DNA of 64,000 bases from Neorhizobium sp. JUb45 (GCF_004343585.1 NZ_SLYW01000001.1:682001-746000), one strand, 5' to 3'. Shown: positions 51,653-61,173, counted from the stretch's first letter. Translations and numbers: made by a program. Notes: a model not told the origin generated them from the letters alone.

Positions 51653-52114
51653 ATGACCGCCCAATATCAGTTGCAGCTCGTTCGCGAATTCGATGTGCCA
51701 GCCGAAAAGCTCTTCAAGGTCTGGGCAACGCCGGAGCGCTATGGCGAATGGTTCTGCCCGCTGCCGTGGAAGGTGACCGAGGCGCGCATGGATCTGCGCA
51801 CCGGTGGCGACAGTTTTATCCTGATGGAAGGTCCGGAAGGCGAAAAGATCCCCAATACCGGCGTCTATCTGGAAGTCGTGCCCAACAGGAAGATCGTTTT
51901 CACCGATGCCTTCACCAAGGCATGGGAGCCGTCAGACAAGCCGTTCATGACCGGTATCATCGAATTCGAGGACCTCGGCAACGGCCGCACGCGTTATACC
52001 GCGACTGCCCTTCACTGGACGGAGGAAGACATGGAAACCCACAAGCAGATGGGTTTCGAGGAAGGCTGGGGCATCGTCGCCGGCCAGATGGCGGAGATCG
52101 CCAGGACGTTCTGA
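51653..52114 (+). CDS. SRPBCC/AHSA1-type protein
   Basis: A 153-residue START-like (AHSA1) fold protein: LVREFDVPAEKLFKVWATPE, then RYGEWFCPLPWKVTEARMDL, RTGGDSFILMEGPEGEKIPN, TGVYLEVVPNRKIVFTDAF and the helix METHKQMGFEEGWGIVAGQM. Such proteins bind hydrophobic ligands in a deep cavity. It lies 87 bp after the sigma factor; AGGAGA precedes the ATG. SRPBCC genes are common third members of DGPF-sigma clusters and are probable targets of the sigma factor. Ligand unknown. Confidence 0.87.
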   Translation: MTAQYQLQLVREFDVPAEKLFKVWATPERYGEWFCPLPWKVTEARMDLRTGGDSFILMEGPEGEKIPNTGVYLEVVPNRKIVFTDAFTKAWEPSDKPFMTGIIEFEDLGNGRTRYTATALHWTEEDMETHKQMGFEEGWGIVAGQMAEIARTF

Positions 52115-52377
52115 GCTTTGGCGAGTCTTTTCAGGCGTTTGCCAGGCATGTTTGCGTGTTGGATTCAATCAGCGAGAGGCGGCGGATATATCTGTCGCCT
52201 CCGCCATGTTGAAGGATATGTGCTTCACCCGCAGATTTCGCCCGTCGCCGCAACCTTCTGAAATCGGAATCGTTTCGCCCATCGAAATCTTCGAAGGATG
52301 GCTTCGAAAGTTTCACATTTGTGCCGGCTGCCGGCGATATCTATGTGAGGCTATCGAACAACGGAAATTTTGGGCGC

Positions 52378-53439
52378 ATGGAACTCGGTCTTTATACTTT
52401 TGCGGATGTCGATCCGAACGCGGTCAACAAGGGTGCGGAAGCGCATCGGCGGCTGAAGGATCTTCTTGAAGAGATCGAGCTGGCCGATCAGGTCGGGCTC
52501 GACGTGTTTGGGCTGGGCGAACATCACCGCGTCGATTATGCGGCATCGTCTCCCTCGACCGTGCTGGCCGCCGCCGCCGTGCGCACGAAAAACATTCGCC
52601 TTTCCAGTGCCGTTACCGTTCTCTCTTCGGATGAGCCGGTGCGGGTGTTCCAGCAGTTTTCGACCGTCGACCTGCTGTCGGATGGGCGTGCGGAAATCAT
52701 GGCGGGGCGCGGTTCCTTCATCGAATCCTTCCCGCTGTTCGGTTACGATCTCGCCGATTACGACCAGCTGTTTTCCGAAAAGCTCGACCTGCTGCTCGCC
52801 ATTCGCGATCAGGAAGTGGTGAGCTGGAACGAAGGCAAGCTGCGCCCGCCGATCAATGGGCGCGGCGTCTATCCGCGCCCGCTGCAGGAAAAGCTGCCGA
52901 TCTGGATCGCCGTTGGCGGCACGCCGGAATCGGTGGCGCGGGCAGGGGCCATGGGCCTGCCGCTGGCCATCGCCATTATCGGCGGTGAATATCGCCGGTT
53001 TGCGCCGATGTTCGATCTTTACCGCGAGGCCGCTCGCCGCGCCGGTCAGGACCCGTCGACGCTGAAGACCAGCATCAATGTGCATGGCTTCATTGCCGAT
53101 ACGACTGAAGCCGCTGCCGATCAGTTTTATGGTCCGCAGGCCGAGGTGATGAACCGGCTTGGCCGCGAACGTGGCTGGGGACCGACCAATCGTGCGCATT
53201 TCGATGCGGCGCGTGGGGCCCAGGGCAATCTTTTCCTCGGTGAGCCGGAAGTGGTGGCGGAAAAGATCGTCGCGGCGCACGCGGTGTTCAAAAACGACCG
53301 GTTCATGCTGCAGATGGCGATCGGTCTGATGCCGCATGCGCAGATCATGCGCGGCATCGAACTTTACGGCACGAAAGTAGCACCTCTGGTCAGAAAGGAA
53401 TTGACCGGATCGTCCGATGGCGCGAAACCGGCTGCCTGA
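52378..53439 (+). CDS. LLM-class flavin-dependent oxidoreductase
   Basis: A 353-residue bacterial-luciferase-like monooxygenase. Landmarks are [73 protein letters not shown] and [20 protein letters not shown]. The conserved EHH near the flavin and the SD-P turn fit the MsnO8/YhbW-like group that uses FMNH2. Substrate unknown. ATG 52378 begins the conserved core. A 263-bp gap with no recognised element precedes it, so it has its own promoter. The map gene follows 53 bp later and may be read through. Confidence 0.87.
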   Translation: MELGLYTFADVDPNAVNKGAEAHRRLKDLLEEIELADQVGLDVFGLGEHHRVDYAASSPSTVLAAAAVRTKNIRLSSAVTVLSSDEPVRVFQQFSTVDLLSDGRAEIMAGRGSFIESFPLFGYDLADYDQLFSEKLDLLLAIRDQEVVSWNEGKLRPPINGRGVYPRPLQEKLPIWIAVGGTPESVARAGAMGLPLAIAIIGGEYRRFAPMFDLYREAARRAGQDPSTLKTSINVHGFIADTTEAAADQFYGPQAEVMNRLGRERGWGPTNRAHFDAARGAQGNLFLGEPEVVAEKIVAAHAVFKNDRFMLQMAIGLMPHAQIMRGIELYGTKVAPLVRKELTGSSDGAKPAA

Positions 53440-53492
53440 CAAGCCGGCCTTGGGGGAAGGCCGCGAGACACGATGATAGGAAGAATGCACGC

Positions 53493-54248
53493 ATGGTGAT
53501 TTCCACCGAAGAAGAGCTGCAGAAGCTCAAGGATATCGGGCGCCTCTGCGCCGTGGCCGTGGAAACCATGGCAAAGGCTCTGGAGCCGGGCATCACCACC
53601 CGTGAACTCGACCTGATCGGCCGCAAGATCCTCGAGGATAATGGCGCGCAATCGGCCCCGGAATTCTGCTATGAATTTCCGGGCGCCACCTGCATCAGCG
53701 TCAACGAGGAAGTGGCGCACGGCATTCCCGGCGATCGCCGCATCGAGGCGGGTGATCTCGTCAATATCGACGTGTCGGCCGTCAAGGACGGTTTTTTTGG
53801 CGATACCGGTTCGTCCTTCGCCGTGCCGCCGGTCAGCAAACAGATCGAAAAGCTTTGCCGTGACGGCCGTCGCGCGTTGTGGACCGGTCTGCAGCAGGTC
53901 AGGACCGGCAAGCCGATCGCCGGTATCGGCAATGCCATCGGCGCCTTCGCCACCAAGAACCGCTATACGCTGATCTCCAACCTTGCCAGCCACGGCGTCG
54001 GCCGCTCGCTGCATGAGGAGCCGAAGGAAGTTTCCACCTGGCCGGACCCGGATGAAACCCGGATCATGGAAGAGGGGCTGGTCTTCACCATCGAGCCTTT
54101 CCTGTCGCTCGGCGGTACCTGGGCGGAAGATGGCGGCAATGGTGATCCATGGACGCTTTACAGCGATCCGCGCGCGCCAACCGTGCAATACGAGCATACG
54201 ATCGTTGTTACCCGCAACGGCCCGCTCATCCTGACGCTGCCGAACTGA
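53493..54248 (+). CDS. map: Methionine aminopeptidase, type I
   Basis: A 251-residue type I enzyme that removes the initiator Met. Metal and catalytic residues are visible in order: His in EVAHGIPGDRRI, Asp in DLVNIDVSAVKDGFFGDTGS (two metal Asp), His in NLASHGVGRSLHEEP, Glu in FTIEPFLSLGG and Glu in VQYEHTIVVT. The absence of an N-terminal zinc finger is normal for Gram-negatives. Wording such as ELQKLKDIGRLCAVAVETMA is that of a paralogue group found in rhizobia besides the housekeeping Map, so it may be a second copy. GGAAGA precedes ATG 53493. Confidence 0.92.
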   Translation: MVISTEEELQKLKDIGRLCAVAVETMAKALEPGITTRELDLIGRKILEDNGAQSAPEFCYEFPGATCISVNEEVAHGIPGDRRIEAGDLVNIDVSAVKDGFFGDTGSSFAVPPVSKQIEKLCRDGRRALWTGLQQVRTGKPIAGIGNAIGAFATKNRYTLISNLASHGVGRSLHEEPKEVSTWPDPDETRIMEEGLVFTIEPFLSLGGTWAEDGGNGDPWTLYSDPRAPTVQYEHTIVVTRNGPLILTLPN

Positions 54249-54259
54249 GGTTTTTCGAA

Positions 54260-54283
54260 AGGCGCCATCTGTCGGTGGCGCCT
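54260..54283 (+). terminator. Possible terminator after map
   Basis: AGGCGCCA, an eight-base loop and TGGCGCCT form a perfect 8-bp stem 12 bp after the map stop codon. No T-run follows, so it may only protect the 3' end. Confidence 0.4.
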
Positions 54284-54353
54284 CAATCCGCCTGATCGCA
54301 GCGATCAGAATTTGTGGTTTGTCAGGCTGTAGGCCGGGTGCGATAAGCCGCCC

Positions 54354-55523
54354 ATGTCCTCTTCTCCTTCTTCTTCTTCCTCGCTCTGGATCGGCCTTGC
54401 CGGCGCTGCCGCCATGGCCGGTGCCATGGGGTTTGGCCGTTTCGTCTACACGCCGATCCTGCCGGGCATGATCACCGGTATTCCGCTGTCCTCGGCTGAT
54501 GCCGGCACGATCGCCGCCGGCAATTTTGCCGGTTATCTGCTCGGCGCTATCGCCTCGGCCTATGGCTGGGCGGCGGGCCGGGAGCGCAAGGTGGCGCTCG
54601 CCGGTCTGCTGGCGTCTGTCGTGCTTCTGGCGGCCATGGGGCTGACGACGTCGGTCGCCACCTTCACCGTCATTCGCTTTCTTGCCGGTGCGGCCAGCGC
54701 GCTTGCCATGCTGTTCACCTCGACGATCGTGATGATGCATGCGGCGGGACGCCCGACGATCGGCATGCTGCATTTCGGCGGCGTCGGTGTCGGCATCGCT
54801 CTGTCCTCGCTGCTGGTTCTGGGGGTAAATGCCTTGGCGGGGGATGCGGCGCATGGCTGGCGTCTCGACTGGTTCGCTTCGGCGGCTGTCGTCCTTGCCA
54901 TCTTTGTCTTCGTTCAGCGTTTCCTGCCCAGGCCGCAGGGTGACGCAAAAAGCGTGGCCGAGCCGCCGCTTGTCTGGCGCCTGCCGCTGATCATGACGGT
55001 TTTGTCCTACGGCCTTTACGGTTTCGGTTATGTCATCACCGCCACCTTCCTCGTCGCCATTGCGCGCATGGGCAATACCGGGCCGATGATCGAGTTTCTC
55101 GTGTGGTTCGTGGCCGGCTGTGCGGCGGCGGTGTCGCTGTTCGCATGGAACCCGATCGCGCGCCGGATCGGCCTTGGTGGGGCCTATCTCGCGGCCATCG
55201 TCGTGCTTCTGATCGGCGTCGTCGCGTCTGTCGAACTGCCGCCGGTGGCCGGCACGCTGGTGGGTGGCTTTCTGCTCGGCGCGACCTTCATGGTGATCAC
55301 CGCCTTCGGTCTGCAACTCGGCCGCCGTTTCGCGCCGCAAAGCCCGCGCCGGGCGATCGCCGTGGTCACCGCCGCCTTCGGAACCGGTCAGATCATCGGG
55401 CCGCTGGTGGCGGGTTTTGTGGCCGAGCGTACGGGGAGCTTTACCGCACCGTCGCTGCTGGCCGCCGGAGTGCTGGTCGCGGCCATTGCACTGTCACTGC
55501 CGCTGCTGCGTGAGCGCGGCTAA
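54354..55523 (+). CDS. YbfB/YjiJ-type MFS transporter
   Basis: A 389-residue major facilitator protein with about 12 hydrophobic helices. A serine-rich start (SSSPSSSSSLW) is followed by AAAMAGAMGFGRFVYTPILP, the hallmark of the YbfB/YjiJ family (GFGRFxYTPxLP). Later segments are NFAGYLLGAIASAYGWAAGR, MLHFGGVGVGIALSSLLVLG, SYGLYGFGYVITATFLVAIA and FGTGQIIGPLVAGFVAERTG. Substrates of this family are mostly unknown. It stands alone between map and bacA. Inner membrane. Confidence 0.87.
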   Translation: MSSSPSSSSSLWIGLAGAAAMAGAMGFGRFVYTPILPGMITGIPLSSADAGTIAAGNFAGYLLGAIASAYGWAAGRERKVALAGLLASVVLLAAMGLTTSVATFTVIRFLAGAASALAMLFTSTIVMMHAAGRPTIGMLHFGGVGVGIALSSLLVLGVNALAGDAAHGWRLDWFASAAVVLAIFVFVQRFLPRPQGDAKSVAEPPLVWRLPLIMTVLSYGLYGFGYVITATFLVAIARMGNTGPMIEFLVWFVAGCAAAVSLFAWNPIARRIGLGGAYLAAIVVLLIGVVASVELPPVAGTLVGGFLLGATFMVITAFGLQLGRRFAPQSPRRAIAVVTAAFGTGQIIGPLVAGFVAERTGSFTAPSLLAAGVLVAAIALSLPLLRERG

Positions 55524-55651
55524 AATGTCCACGGTTACAAATAGGTAACAAACGGCAAGCCCCATTGCCGCTCCCTTGGACTTGCCTTAGTTTCGCGCTT
55601 AAAGGTCCACCCGACCATTGTTAGATTCGAACTCAGGAAAGCAGCCGCTCC

Positions 55652-56932
55652 GTGTTCCACTCCTTCTTCCCCCGACCAAAACTGTTTTTCCTGTCCGCTG
55701 CCTTGTGGACGGCCGTCTGCATCTTCGTGTGGTATGCCGTCGGCCCGCAAATGGGTGCCGCTCTCGGCATGCCGCCGCTTGAGGCAGGCCAGCAGGCACC
55801 CCTCGGGCTTGCCTATTTCCTCACCCCGGACAATCTCTGGTTCTATCTCTATTTCACCATCTTCGTGCTGATCTTTGGCGGTGTCTGGAAGCTGATCGAC
55901 CGGGATCACCCGTGGTCGAACTGGTCCATCTGGGGATCGGCCTTCATCATCTTCATCGCCTATTTCGTCGTGCAGATTTCGGTGGCGCTGAACAACTGGC
56001 GTGGTCCGTTCTTCGATCTTTTCCAGCGCGCGCTCGAAAAGCAGCCCGGCATCACGGCTGGACAGTTTTATGACCTGCAGCTGCGTTTCCTTGAAATCGG
56101 CATGGTCGGCGTGGCGATGAACGTCGTTACTGCCTACTTCACCAGCCATTACGTCTTCCGCTGGCGCACGGCCATGAACGATTTCTACCTGTCGAAATGG
56201 GACAAGCTTCGCCATATCGAAGGTGCCTCGCAGCGTGTTCAGGAAGATACGATGCGATTTGCGTCCATTGTCGAAGGTCTTGGCGTCGTGCTGATCAATT
56301 CGATCATGACGCTGGTCGTCTTCCTGCCGCTGCTGTTCCAGATGTCGGTGCATGTCACTGAAATCCCACTGCTCGGAGCCATTCCGCATTCGCTGTTCTG
56401 GCTGGCGCTCCTGTGGTCTGTTTTTGGTACAGTCTTGCTTGCCGTCGTCGGCATCAAGCTGCCGGGCCTTCAGTTCCGCAATCAGCGCGTCGAAGCGGCC
56501 TTCCGCAAGGAGCTGGTCTATGGTGAAGACCACGAGGATCGGGCGCAGCCGCCGACCATGCGCGAGCTGTTTTCCAATGTGCGCAAGAACTATTTCCGCA
56601 TGTACTGGCACTACCTGTACTTCAACGTCGCCCGCTACACGTTTGGTCAGCTCGATGCGATCATTCTGACATTCATGCTGATCCCGACCATCGTTGCCGC
56701 CAAGATCACCATGGGGATCTGGCAGCAGATCGCCACCGCGTTCGGCCAGGTCAGCGACAGTTTTCAGTATCTGGTCAGCTCCTGGTCGACGATCATCGAG
56801 CTTCTGTCGATCCGCAAGCGTCTGGTTGCCTTCGAGGCCGCCATTGATGACCAGCCTCTGCCGGTGATCGACCAGAACTATCTGGAGCGTGAAGCCGAAG
56901 GCGGCGAGATGGCGGCGAACAAGCCGACCTGA
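55652..56932 (+). CDS. bacA: SbmA/BacA-family peptide transporter
   Basis: A 426-residue inner-membrane protein of the SbmA/BacA family: FFPRPKLFFLSAALWTAVCI, WYAVGPQMGAALGMPP, FYLYFTIFVLIFGGVWKLID, ISVALNNWRGPFFDLFQRAL, FRWRTAMNDFYLSKWDKLRH and VYGEDHEDRAQPPTMRELFS are family landmarks. BacA takes up proline-rich and NCR peptides, and in rhizobia is needed for chronic infection of legume nodules and affects very-long-chain lipid A. It lacks an ABC cassette and uses the proton gradient. Start is GTG 55652, with AGGAA upstream. A strong terminator follows. Single-gene unit. Confidence 0.93.
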   Translation: MFHSFFPRPKLFFLSAALWTAVCIFVWYAVGPQMGAALGMPPLEAGQQAPLGLAYFLTPDNLWFYLYFTIFVLIFGGVWKLIDRDHPWSNWSIWGSAFIIFIAYFVVQISVALNNWRGPFFDLFQRALEKQPGITAGQFYDLQLRFLEIGMVGVAMNVVTAYFTSHYVFRWRTAMNDFYLSKWDKLRHIEGASQRVQEDTMRFASIVEGLGVVLINSIMTLVVFLPLLFQMSVHVTEIPLLGAIPHSLFWLALLWSVFGTVLLAVVGIKLPGLQFRNQRVEAAFRKELVYGEDHEDRAQPPTMRELFSNVRKNYFRMYWHYLYFNVARYTFGQLDAIILTFMLIPTIVAAKITMGIWQQIATAFGQVSDSFQYLVSSWSTIIELLSIRKRLVAFEAAIDDQPLPVIDQNYLEREAEGGEMAANKPT

Positions 56933-56961
56933 TTTCTCAATAAAACACACAGCAGTTTTGG

Positions 56962-56997
56962 CCGCGCCGGGTGAAAAGTCCGGCGCGGTTTTGTTTT
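56962..56997 (+). terminator. Rho-independent terminator of bacA
   Basis: CCGCGCCGG, a nine-base loop and CCGGCGCGG make a perfect 9-bp stem followed by TTTTGTTTT. It lies 30 bp after the bacA stop codon. Confidence 0.9.
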
Positions 56998-57003
56998 GGG
57001 CTT

Positions 57004-57055
57004 GGGGCAGGCGGTATCGGTATCAAGTTTGGCATTTCAGGCTTCCGCCTGCCCC
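57004..57055. repeat. Long inverted repeat in the bacA-VanZ gap
   Basis: GGGGCAGGCGG (57004-57014) and CCGCCTGCCCC (57045-57055) are perfect 11-bp inverted arms around a 30-base spacer. It lies just after the bacA terminator in a 365-bp gap (56933-57297) that has no other recognised feature. It may be a repeat-element remnant or an RNA structure. Confidence 0.5.
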
Positions 57056-57297
57056 GACCGCGCTTTCGGCATTTCGCCTTGGCAACGACCATCACCAGAA
57101 CCGGACACAAAGCCGGAGGAGGAGGCCGGTTCGCGATCCCGGTGCCCATCCGATGACCTCGCGATTATCCGCTCACCTGCCGGAGCGTGGATGAAATGGA
57201 CGCAGGAAAAATGCGAAGTGGCTGTTTTCGAACGATTAAAAAAATAATCGGGGTGCTGAACGTCCACGTCTGCGGAAAGCGGCGTTAGACTGGTGTC

Positions 57298-57651
57298 TTA
57301 CGACAGCGCCGCAGTGCGGGTGCGCAAAAGATTGACGCCCCATCCGGCCACACAGCCGATCGCCGCACCGGCCGCCTTGATCAGCGCGTCGTCGGGATTG
57401 GCATGGCGGCTGGGGGATATGAACTGCAGCAGTTCGATGCCGCCGGCTCCGAGCAGCAGCAGGACGGCGCAAAGCTTCCAGTGGCGTGGATAGGTGATCA
57501 CGAACAGGAAGGCCATGACGGCAAAAGCACCGGCGCGGTCGACATTGACCGGCAGAAAGTCGTGCGGGCGCATCTCGATCGGCGAGACGGTGGCGAAGAT
57601 CACAAAGGCGAGCACCAGCCAGGGCAGGGTTTTCAGGAGTGTTCTTGTCAT
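57298..57651 (-). CDS. VanZ-like small membrane protein
   Basis: A 117-residue protein with about four hydrophobic helices: LKTLPWLVLAFVIFATVSPI, AGAFAVMAFLFVITYPRHWK, LCAVLLLLGAGGIELLQFIS, IKAAGAAIGCVAGWGVNLL. The middle motif GGIELLQFISPSRHANPDDA fits the VanZ-like family, in which E-x-x-Q...R-x-x-x-x-x-D is conserved. VanZ gives low teicoplanin resistance in enterococci, but most homologues have unknown roles in the envelope. It is preceded by the deacetylase gene on the same strand, 54 bp upstream. Confidence 0.8.
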   Translation of the reverse strand: MTRTLLKTLPWLVLAFVIFATVSPIEMRPHDFLPVNVDRAGAFAVMAFLFVITYPRHWKLCAVLLLLGAGGIELLQFISPSRHANPDDALIKAAGAAIGCVAGWGVNLLRTRTAALS

Positions 57652-57705
57652 TCAGCTGTCATAATCCGGCTGGAGCGCGTTGGGAAATCATATCGCCGGG
57701 CGTCG

Positions 57706-58746
57706 TTAAAGACCTGATGAGGGCGCTGAAACGGGAAGGGCCTGCCTCAGGCCTGCCGACGCCGTCGTCTCGTTGCCGGACAGCATCGCCATCGCTTGCG
57801 AATGGGTAACGCATGCGACATCCTGCATGCCGCAGACGTCGGTCACCAGCCGTTCCATCGCCCGCCAATAGGCGCCGGCATTCATCTCGACGAAGTGAAA
57901 GCCGATCTGCAGCGGAATGCGCTTGCCGTCATATTGCTTGTCGAAGGCGGCCTTGAAGGCGGAATAGGCGCGTTCCTCGAACTCCGCCGAGCGGCTGGGG
58001 TTTTCGATGCCGGCCGAATGGCGGATGAACAGATTGTAGTCCATGGCGATGATCGGTCGCTGCTGCGGGCCTTCGGGAATGGTCGGCAGGCCGAAACGGA
58101 AAACGCCGTCCTTTTCCTCCGGCACTTCCGGCCCGCGCGTGACCGGGCTTGCGTCATACACGAAACCGGCCTGACGTTCCGCCTGCATCAGCGCCGGACC
58201 CTGGCTGAGATAGGGCGCGCGAAAACCGCGAATGCCGGTTTTGACGAAATCCTGCCAGCCGGCCGGCTCCTGTTCAGCAGCATCATTGGCCACCCATGCA
58301 TTGGAGAGCACGTTTCGGAACGTTTTCAGTTCCTGCGTCCACTCCTGCGAGGTCCATTCGCCACCATCGAAATGGCCGCATGTATGGCTGGCAATCTCGT
58401 TACCCTCTTCCTTCGCCTGCCAGACATGGCCCAAACGGATGCGGGCTTCCTCTTTCGTCTGGGCAAAACCGATATTGGAGCGGCCCGGCTTCTGGCCCGG
58501 TCCCTGATAGGTTTTCGCCGATGCGCGGTCGATGACGAGGGTGCAGGAGAGAAAATAGGTGAAGCGGGCGTTTGTGCGTTTGGCGATATCGCGGCTGCGC
58601 TGCCACAGATCGTTGCTGCCGGCGCCATCGAAGGAAATCAGCACCAGCTGTTTCGGCTTTTCCGCGGCCATGGCTGCAGGTGCAGCGAGCGTCGCCGGGA
58701 TGGCGGCAAACAGGGTGAGGGCGAGCAAAGACGATACGCGGGACAT
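57706..58746 (-). CDS. Secreted polysaccharide deacetylase-like protein
   Basis: A 346-residue protein with a signal peptide (SRVSSLLALTLFAAIPATLA, cut near AMA-AEK). The NodB-like fold is visible: QLVLISFDGAGSNDLWQRSR (motif 1, with only one Asp), NEIASHTCGHFDGGEWTSQE (motif 2, H-x3-H metal pair), GIRGFRAPYLSQGPALMQAE (motif 3, RAPY) and a C-terminal LQIGFHFVEMNAGAYWRAME (motif 5, His). Motif 1 reads SFDGAG instead of the usual FDDGP, so the catalytic base Asp is probably altered and activity on glycan N-acetyl groups is uncertain. Periplasmic. Divergent from the YfgM-like gene. Confidence 0.82.
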   Translation of the reverse strand: MSRVSSLLALTLFAAIPATLAAPAAMAAEKPKQLVLISFDGAGSNDLWQRSRDIAKRTNARFTYFLSCTLVIDRASAKTYQGPGQKPGRSNIGFAQTKEEARIRLGHVWQAKEEGNEIASHTCGHFDGGEWTSQEWTQELKTFRNVLSNAWVANDAAEQEPAGWQDFVKTGIRGFRAPYLSQGPALMQAERQAGFVYDASPVTRGPEVPEEKDGVFRFGLPTIPEGPQQRPIIAMDYNLFIRHSAGIENPSRSAEFEERAYSAFKAAFDKQYDGKRIPLQIGFHFVEMNAGAYWRAMERLVTDVCGMQDVACVTHSQAMAMLSGNETTASAGLRQALPVSAPSSGL

Positions 58747-58976
58747 AAAAACCTGTCGAAAATCATTTTCGGATAGAATTCCTGGCAATGGCTTCTGCGT
58801 CGAGATTGCGGCGAAGCTTTGTGCGTGATGACAAAATTTAGGCTGCGTCTCGTGGTCATCCTGCACGTTCGGCGTTAACAAGCTTTCGTGAAATGCACGA
58901 AGGGCCTTACATGCGCGGCAAAATGCGCTAGAAGGCGGTCTTTCCGCATTCAGAGGCCCGGCGGCCGGAGACTGGC

Positions 58977-59648
58977 ATGGCAAATAACGACGACAGCTTC
59001 ATTCGCGAAGTGAACGACGAACTGCGCTCGGAGCAGATGAGCAAGGCGTGGAAGCGTTTTGGCCGCATCCTCATCGGTGCGGCAGTGCTTCTCGTCGTCG
59101 GTGTTGCCGGTCATCGCGGTTACGAATACTGGCATTCCAACAACGCGTCCGCTTCCGGCGACCGTTTCGTGACGGCACTCGACCTTGCCGGCGACAAGAA
59201 GAATGACGAGGCGCTCGCAGCCTTCTCCGAACTCGAGAAGGATGGCACCGGTTCCTATCCGGTTCTGGCCAAGCTGCGCACCGCCGCACTTCAGGCAGAG
59301 AAGGGCGACAAGGCTGCGGCAATTGCCACCTTCCAGGCCATTTCCAAGGACAATGCCGTGCCGGCGCTGGTGCGCGACACCGCCAAGCTGCGCGCCGCCT
59401 TCCTGCTGGTCGATACGGCCGGCTATGAACAGGTTGCCGCCGAAGCCGAGGTGCTGAGCAGCGACGGCCATGCGCTGCGTTTTTCGGCGCGCGAAGTGTT
59501 GGGTCTGGCCGCCTACAAGGCAGACAACATGAAGCAGGCCAAGGACTGGTTCACGCAGATCACCAATGCTGCCGACGCGCCGCGCAATGTCGCCAGCCGC
59601 GCGCAGATCATGCTCGACAACATCGCCGCATCCGGCAAGGCGCCCTGA
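58977..59648 (+). CDS. YfgM-like membrane-anchored TPR protein
   Basis: A 223-residue protein. A cytoplasmic N-terminus (DDSFIREVNDELRSEQMSKA) precedes one membrane helix (GRILIGAAVLLVVGVAGHRG); a periplasmic TPR_21 region follows (DEALAAFSELEKDGTGSYPV, KLRTAALQAEKGDKAAAIAT, AREVLGLAAYKADNMKQAKD). YfgM in E. coli binds the PpiD/SecYEG translocon and helps envelope folding. The position just before der is the same as in many Proteobacteria, though bamB, which often sits between them, is absent. GGAG lies before ATG 58977. Confidence 0.85.
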   Translation: MANNDDSFIREVNDELRSEQMSKAWKRFGRILIGAAVLLVVGVAGHRGYEYWHSNNASASGDRFVTALDLAGDKKNDEALAAFSELEKDGTGSYPVLAKLRTAALQAEKGDKAAAIATFQAISKDNAVPALVRDTAKLRAAFLLVDTAGYEQVAAEAEVLSSDGHALRFSAREVLGLAAYKADNMKQAKDWFTQITNAADAPRNVASRAQIMLDNIAASGKAP

Positions 59649-59694
59649 TTTTCGGCCAGACGGCTGAAGGTGCCCAAGAAGAGAAAGAAACCAC

Positions 59695-61119
59695 ATGAGC
59701 TTCACCGTCGCCATCGTCGGACGCCCGAATGTCGGCAAGTCGACGCTGTTCAACCGGCTGGTCGGCAAGAAGCTTGCGCTGGTCGATGATACGCCGGGCG
59801 TTACCCGCGACCGTCGTCCCGGCGATGCCAAGCTCGTCGATCTGCGCTTCACCATCATCGATACCGCCGGTCTCGAAGAAGCCGGTGCCGATACGCTTGA
59901 AGGCCGCATGCGCGCCCAGACGGAGATGGCGATCGAGGAAGCCGACCTGACGCTGTTCGTCGTCGATGCCAAGGCGGGGCTGACGCCGCTCGACAAGACG
60001 TTTGGCGAACTGCTGCGCCGCAGTGGCAAGCCGGTCGTGCTGGTTGCCAACAAGTCCGAAGCCAAGGGCTCGGATGGCGGTTTCTACGACGCCTATACGC
60101 TCGGCCTCGGCGAGCCGGTGCCGATCTCGGCCGAACATGGCCAGGGCATGATCGATCTGCGCGACGCCATCGTCGAGGCCATCGGCGAAGAGGTTGCTTT
60201 CCCGGAAGAGGTCGATGAGGCCGAGACCAATGTCGACGTGCGCGACAGCGATTTCGACGACGAGGATGAAGATGCAGACGGCCTTTACGACGAGACCCTG
60301 CCGCTTCGCGTAGCAATCGTCGGCCGTCCGAATGCCGGCAAGTCGACGTTGATCAACCGTTTTCTCGGTGAAGACCGGCTTTTGACCGGCCCGGAAGCCG
60401 GCATTACCCGCGACAGCATTTCCGTCGAATGGGACTGGCGCGGCCGCACCATCAAGATGTTCGACACCGCCGGCATGCGCCGCAAGGCGCGCGTGCAGGA
60501 AAAGCTGGAAAAGCTGTCAGTTGCCGATGCGCTGCGCTCCATCCGCTTTGCCGAAACGGTCGTCATCGTGTTCGATGCCACCATCCCGTTCGAAAAGCAG
60601 GACCTGCAGATCGCCGATCTGGTACTGCGCGAAGGCCGTGCCGCGGTTCTCGCCTTCAACAAGTGGGACATGATCGAGGATCCGCAGGCGTTTCTGACCG
60701 ATCTGCATGAAAAGACCGCACGGCTGCTGCCGCAGGCCCGCGGCATCCGCGCTGTGCCGATTTCCGGCCAGACCGGTTACGGCCTCGACAAGCTGATGCA
60801 GAGCATCGTCGACACCGACAAGGTCTGGAACAAGCGCATCTCGACCGCCAAGCTGAACCGCTGGCTCGACCAGACCACGACTCAGCATCCGCCACCGGCC
60901 GTTTCCGGCCGCCGCCTGAAGCTGAAATACATGACGCAGGTCAAGGCCCGTCCGCCGGCTTTCATGGTGTCCTGCACACGTCCCGACGCGCTGCCGGAAA
61001 GTTATGTGCGTTACATGACCAACACGTTGCGCACCGACTTCCAGATGCCCGGCGTGCCGATCCGCATTCACTTCAAGGCGGGTGAAAACCCGTTCGAAGG
61101 TCGCCGCAGAAAGCGCTGA
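59695..61119 (+). CDS. der: Ribosome-assembly GTPase Der (EngA)
   Basis: A 474-residue protein with two tandem GTPase domains and a KH-like end. Domain 1 has [24 protein letters not shown] and NKSE; domain 2 has [22 protein letters not shown] and NKWD. An acidic linker ([20 protein letters not shown]) joins them. The C-terminal region ([20 protein letters not shown], then [14 protein letters not shown]) is the KH-like domain. Der is needed for 50S subunit maturation. It follows the YfgM-like gene by 46 bp, and a strong terminator lies 15 bp after its stop, so the two form an operon. Confidence 0.96.
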   Translation: MSFTVAIVGRPNVGKSTLFNRLVGKKLALVDDTPGVTRDRRPGDAKLVDLRFTIIDTAGLEEAGADTLEGRMRAQTEMAIEEADLTLFVVDAKAGLTPLDKTFGELLRRSGKPVVLVANKSEAKGSDGGFYDAYTLGLGEPVPISAEHGQGMIDLRDAIVEAIGEEVAFPEEVDEAETNVDVRDSDFDDEDEDADGLYDETLPLRVAIVGRPNAGKSTLINRFLGEDRLLTGPEAGITRDSISVEWDWRGRTIKMFDTAGMRRKARVQEKLEKLSVADALRSIRFAETVVIVFDATIPFEKQDLQIADLVLREGRAAVLAFNKWDMIEDPQAFLTDLHEKTARLLPQARGIRAVPISGQTGYGLDKLMQSIVDTDKVWNKRISTAKLNRWLDQTTTQHPPPAVSGRRLKLKYMTQVKARPPAFMVSCTRPDALPESYVRYMTNTLRTDFQMPGVPIRIHFKAGENPFEGRRRKR

Positions 61120-61134
61120 TCGCGTGTAAAAAAT

Positions 61135-61173
61135 GATATCCGTCACCCGTATGGGTGGTGACGGATATCTTTT
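61135..61173 (+). terminator. Rho-independent terminator of the yfgM-der unit
   Basis: GATATCCGTCACC, a nine-base loop and GGTGACGGATATC make a perfect 13-bp stem followed by TTTT. It lies 15 bp after the der stop codon. Confidence 0.93.

Noticed and set aside
50953..52212. 419-codon frame in another phase over the sigma factor and SRPBCC genes
   Set aside because: It crosses a gene boundary, is Arg/Gly-rich, and the sigma-factor frame is continuous and conserved.
53364..55340. 658-codon open frame antisense to map and the MFS gene
   Set aside because: It spans two well-supported genes and their gap, and its product is Arg/Asp/Gly-rich without pattern.
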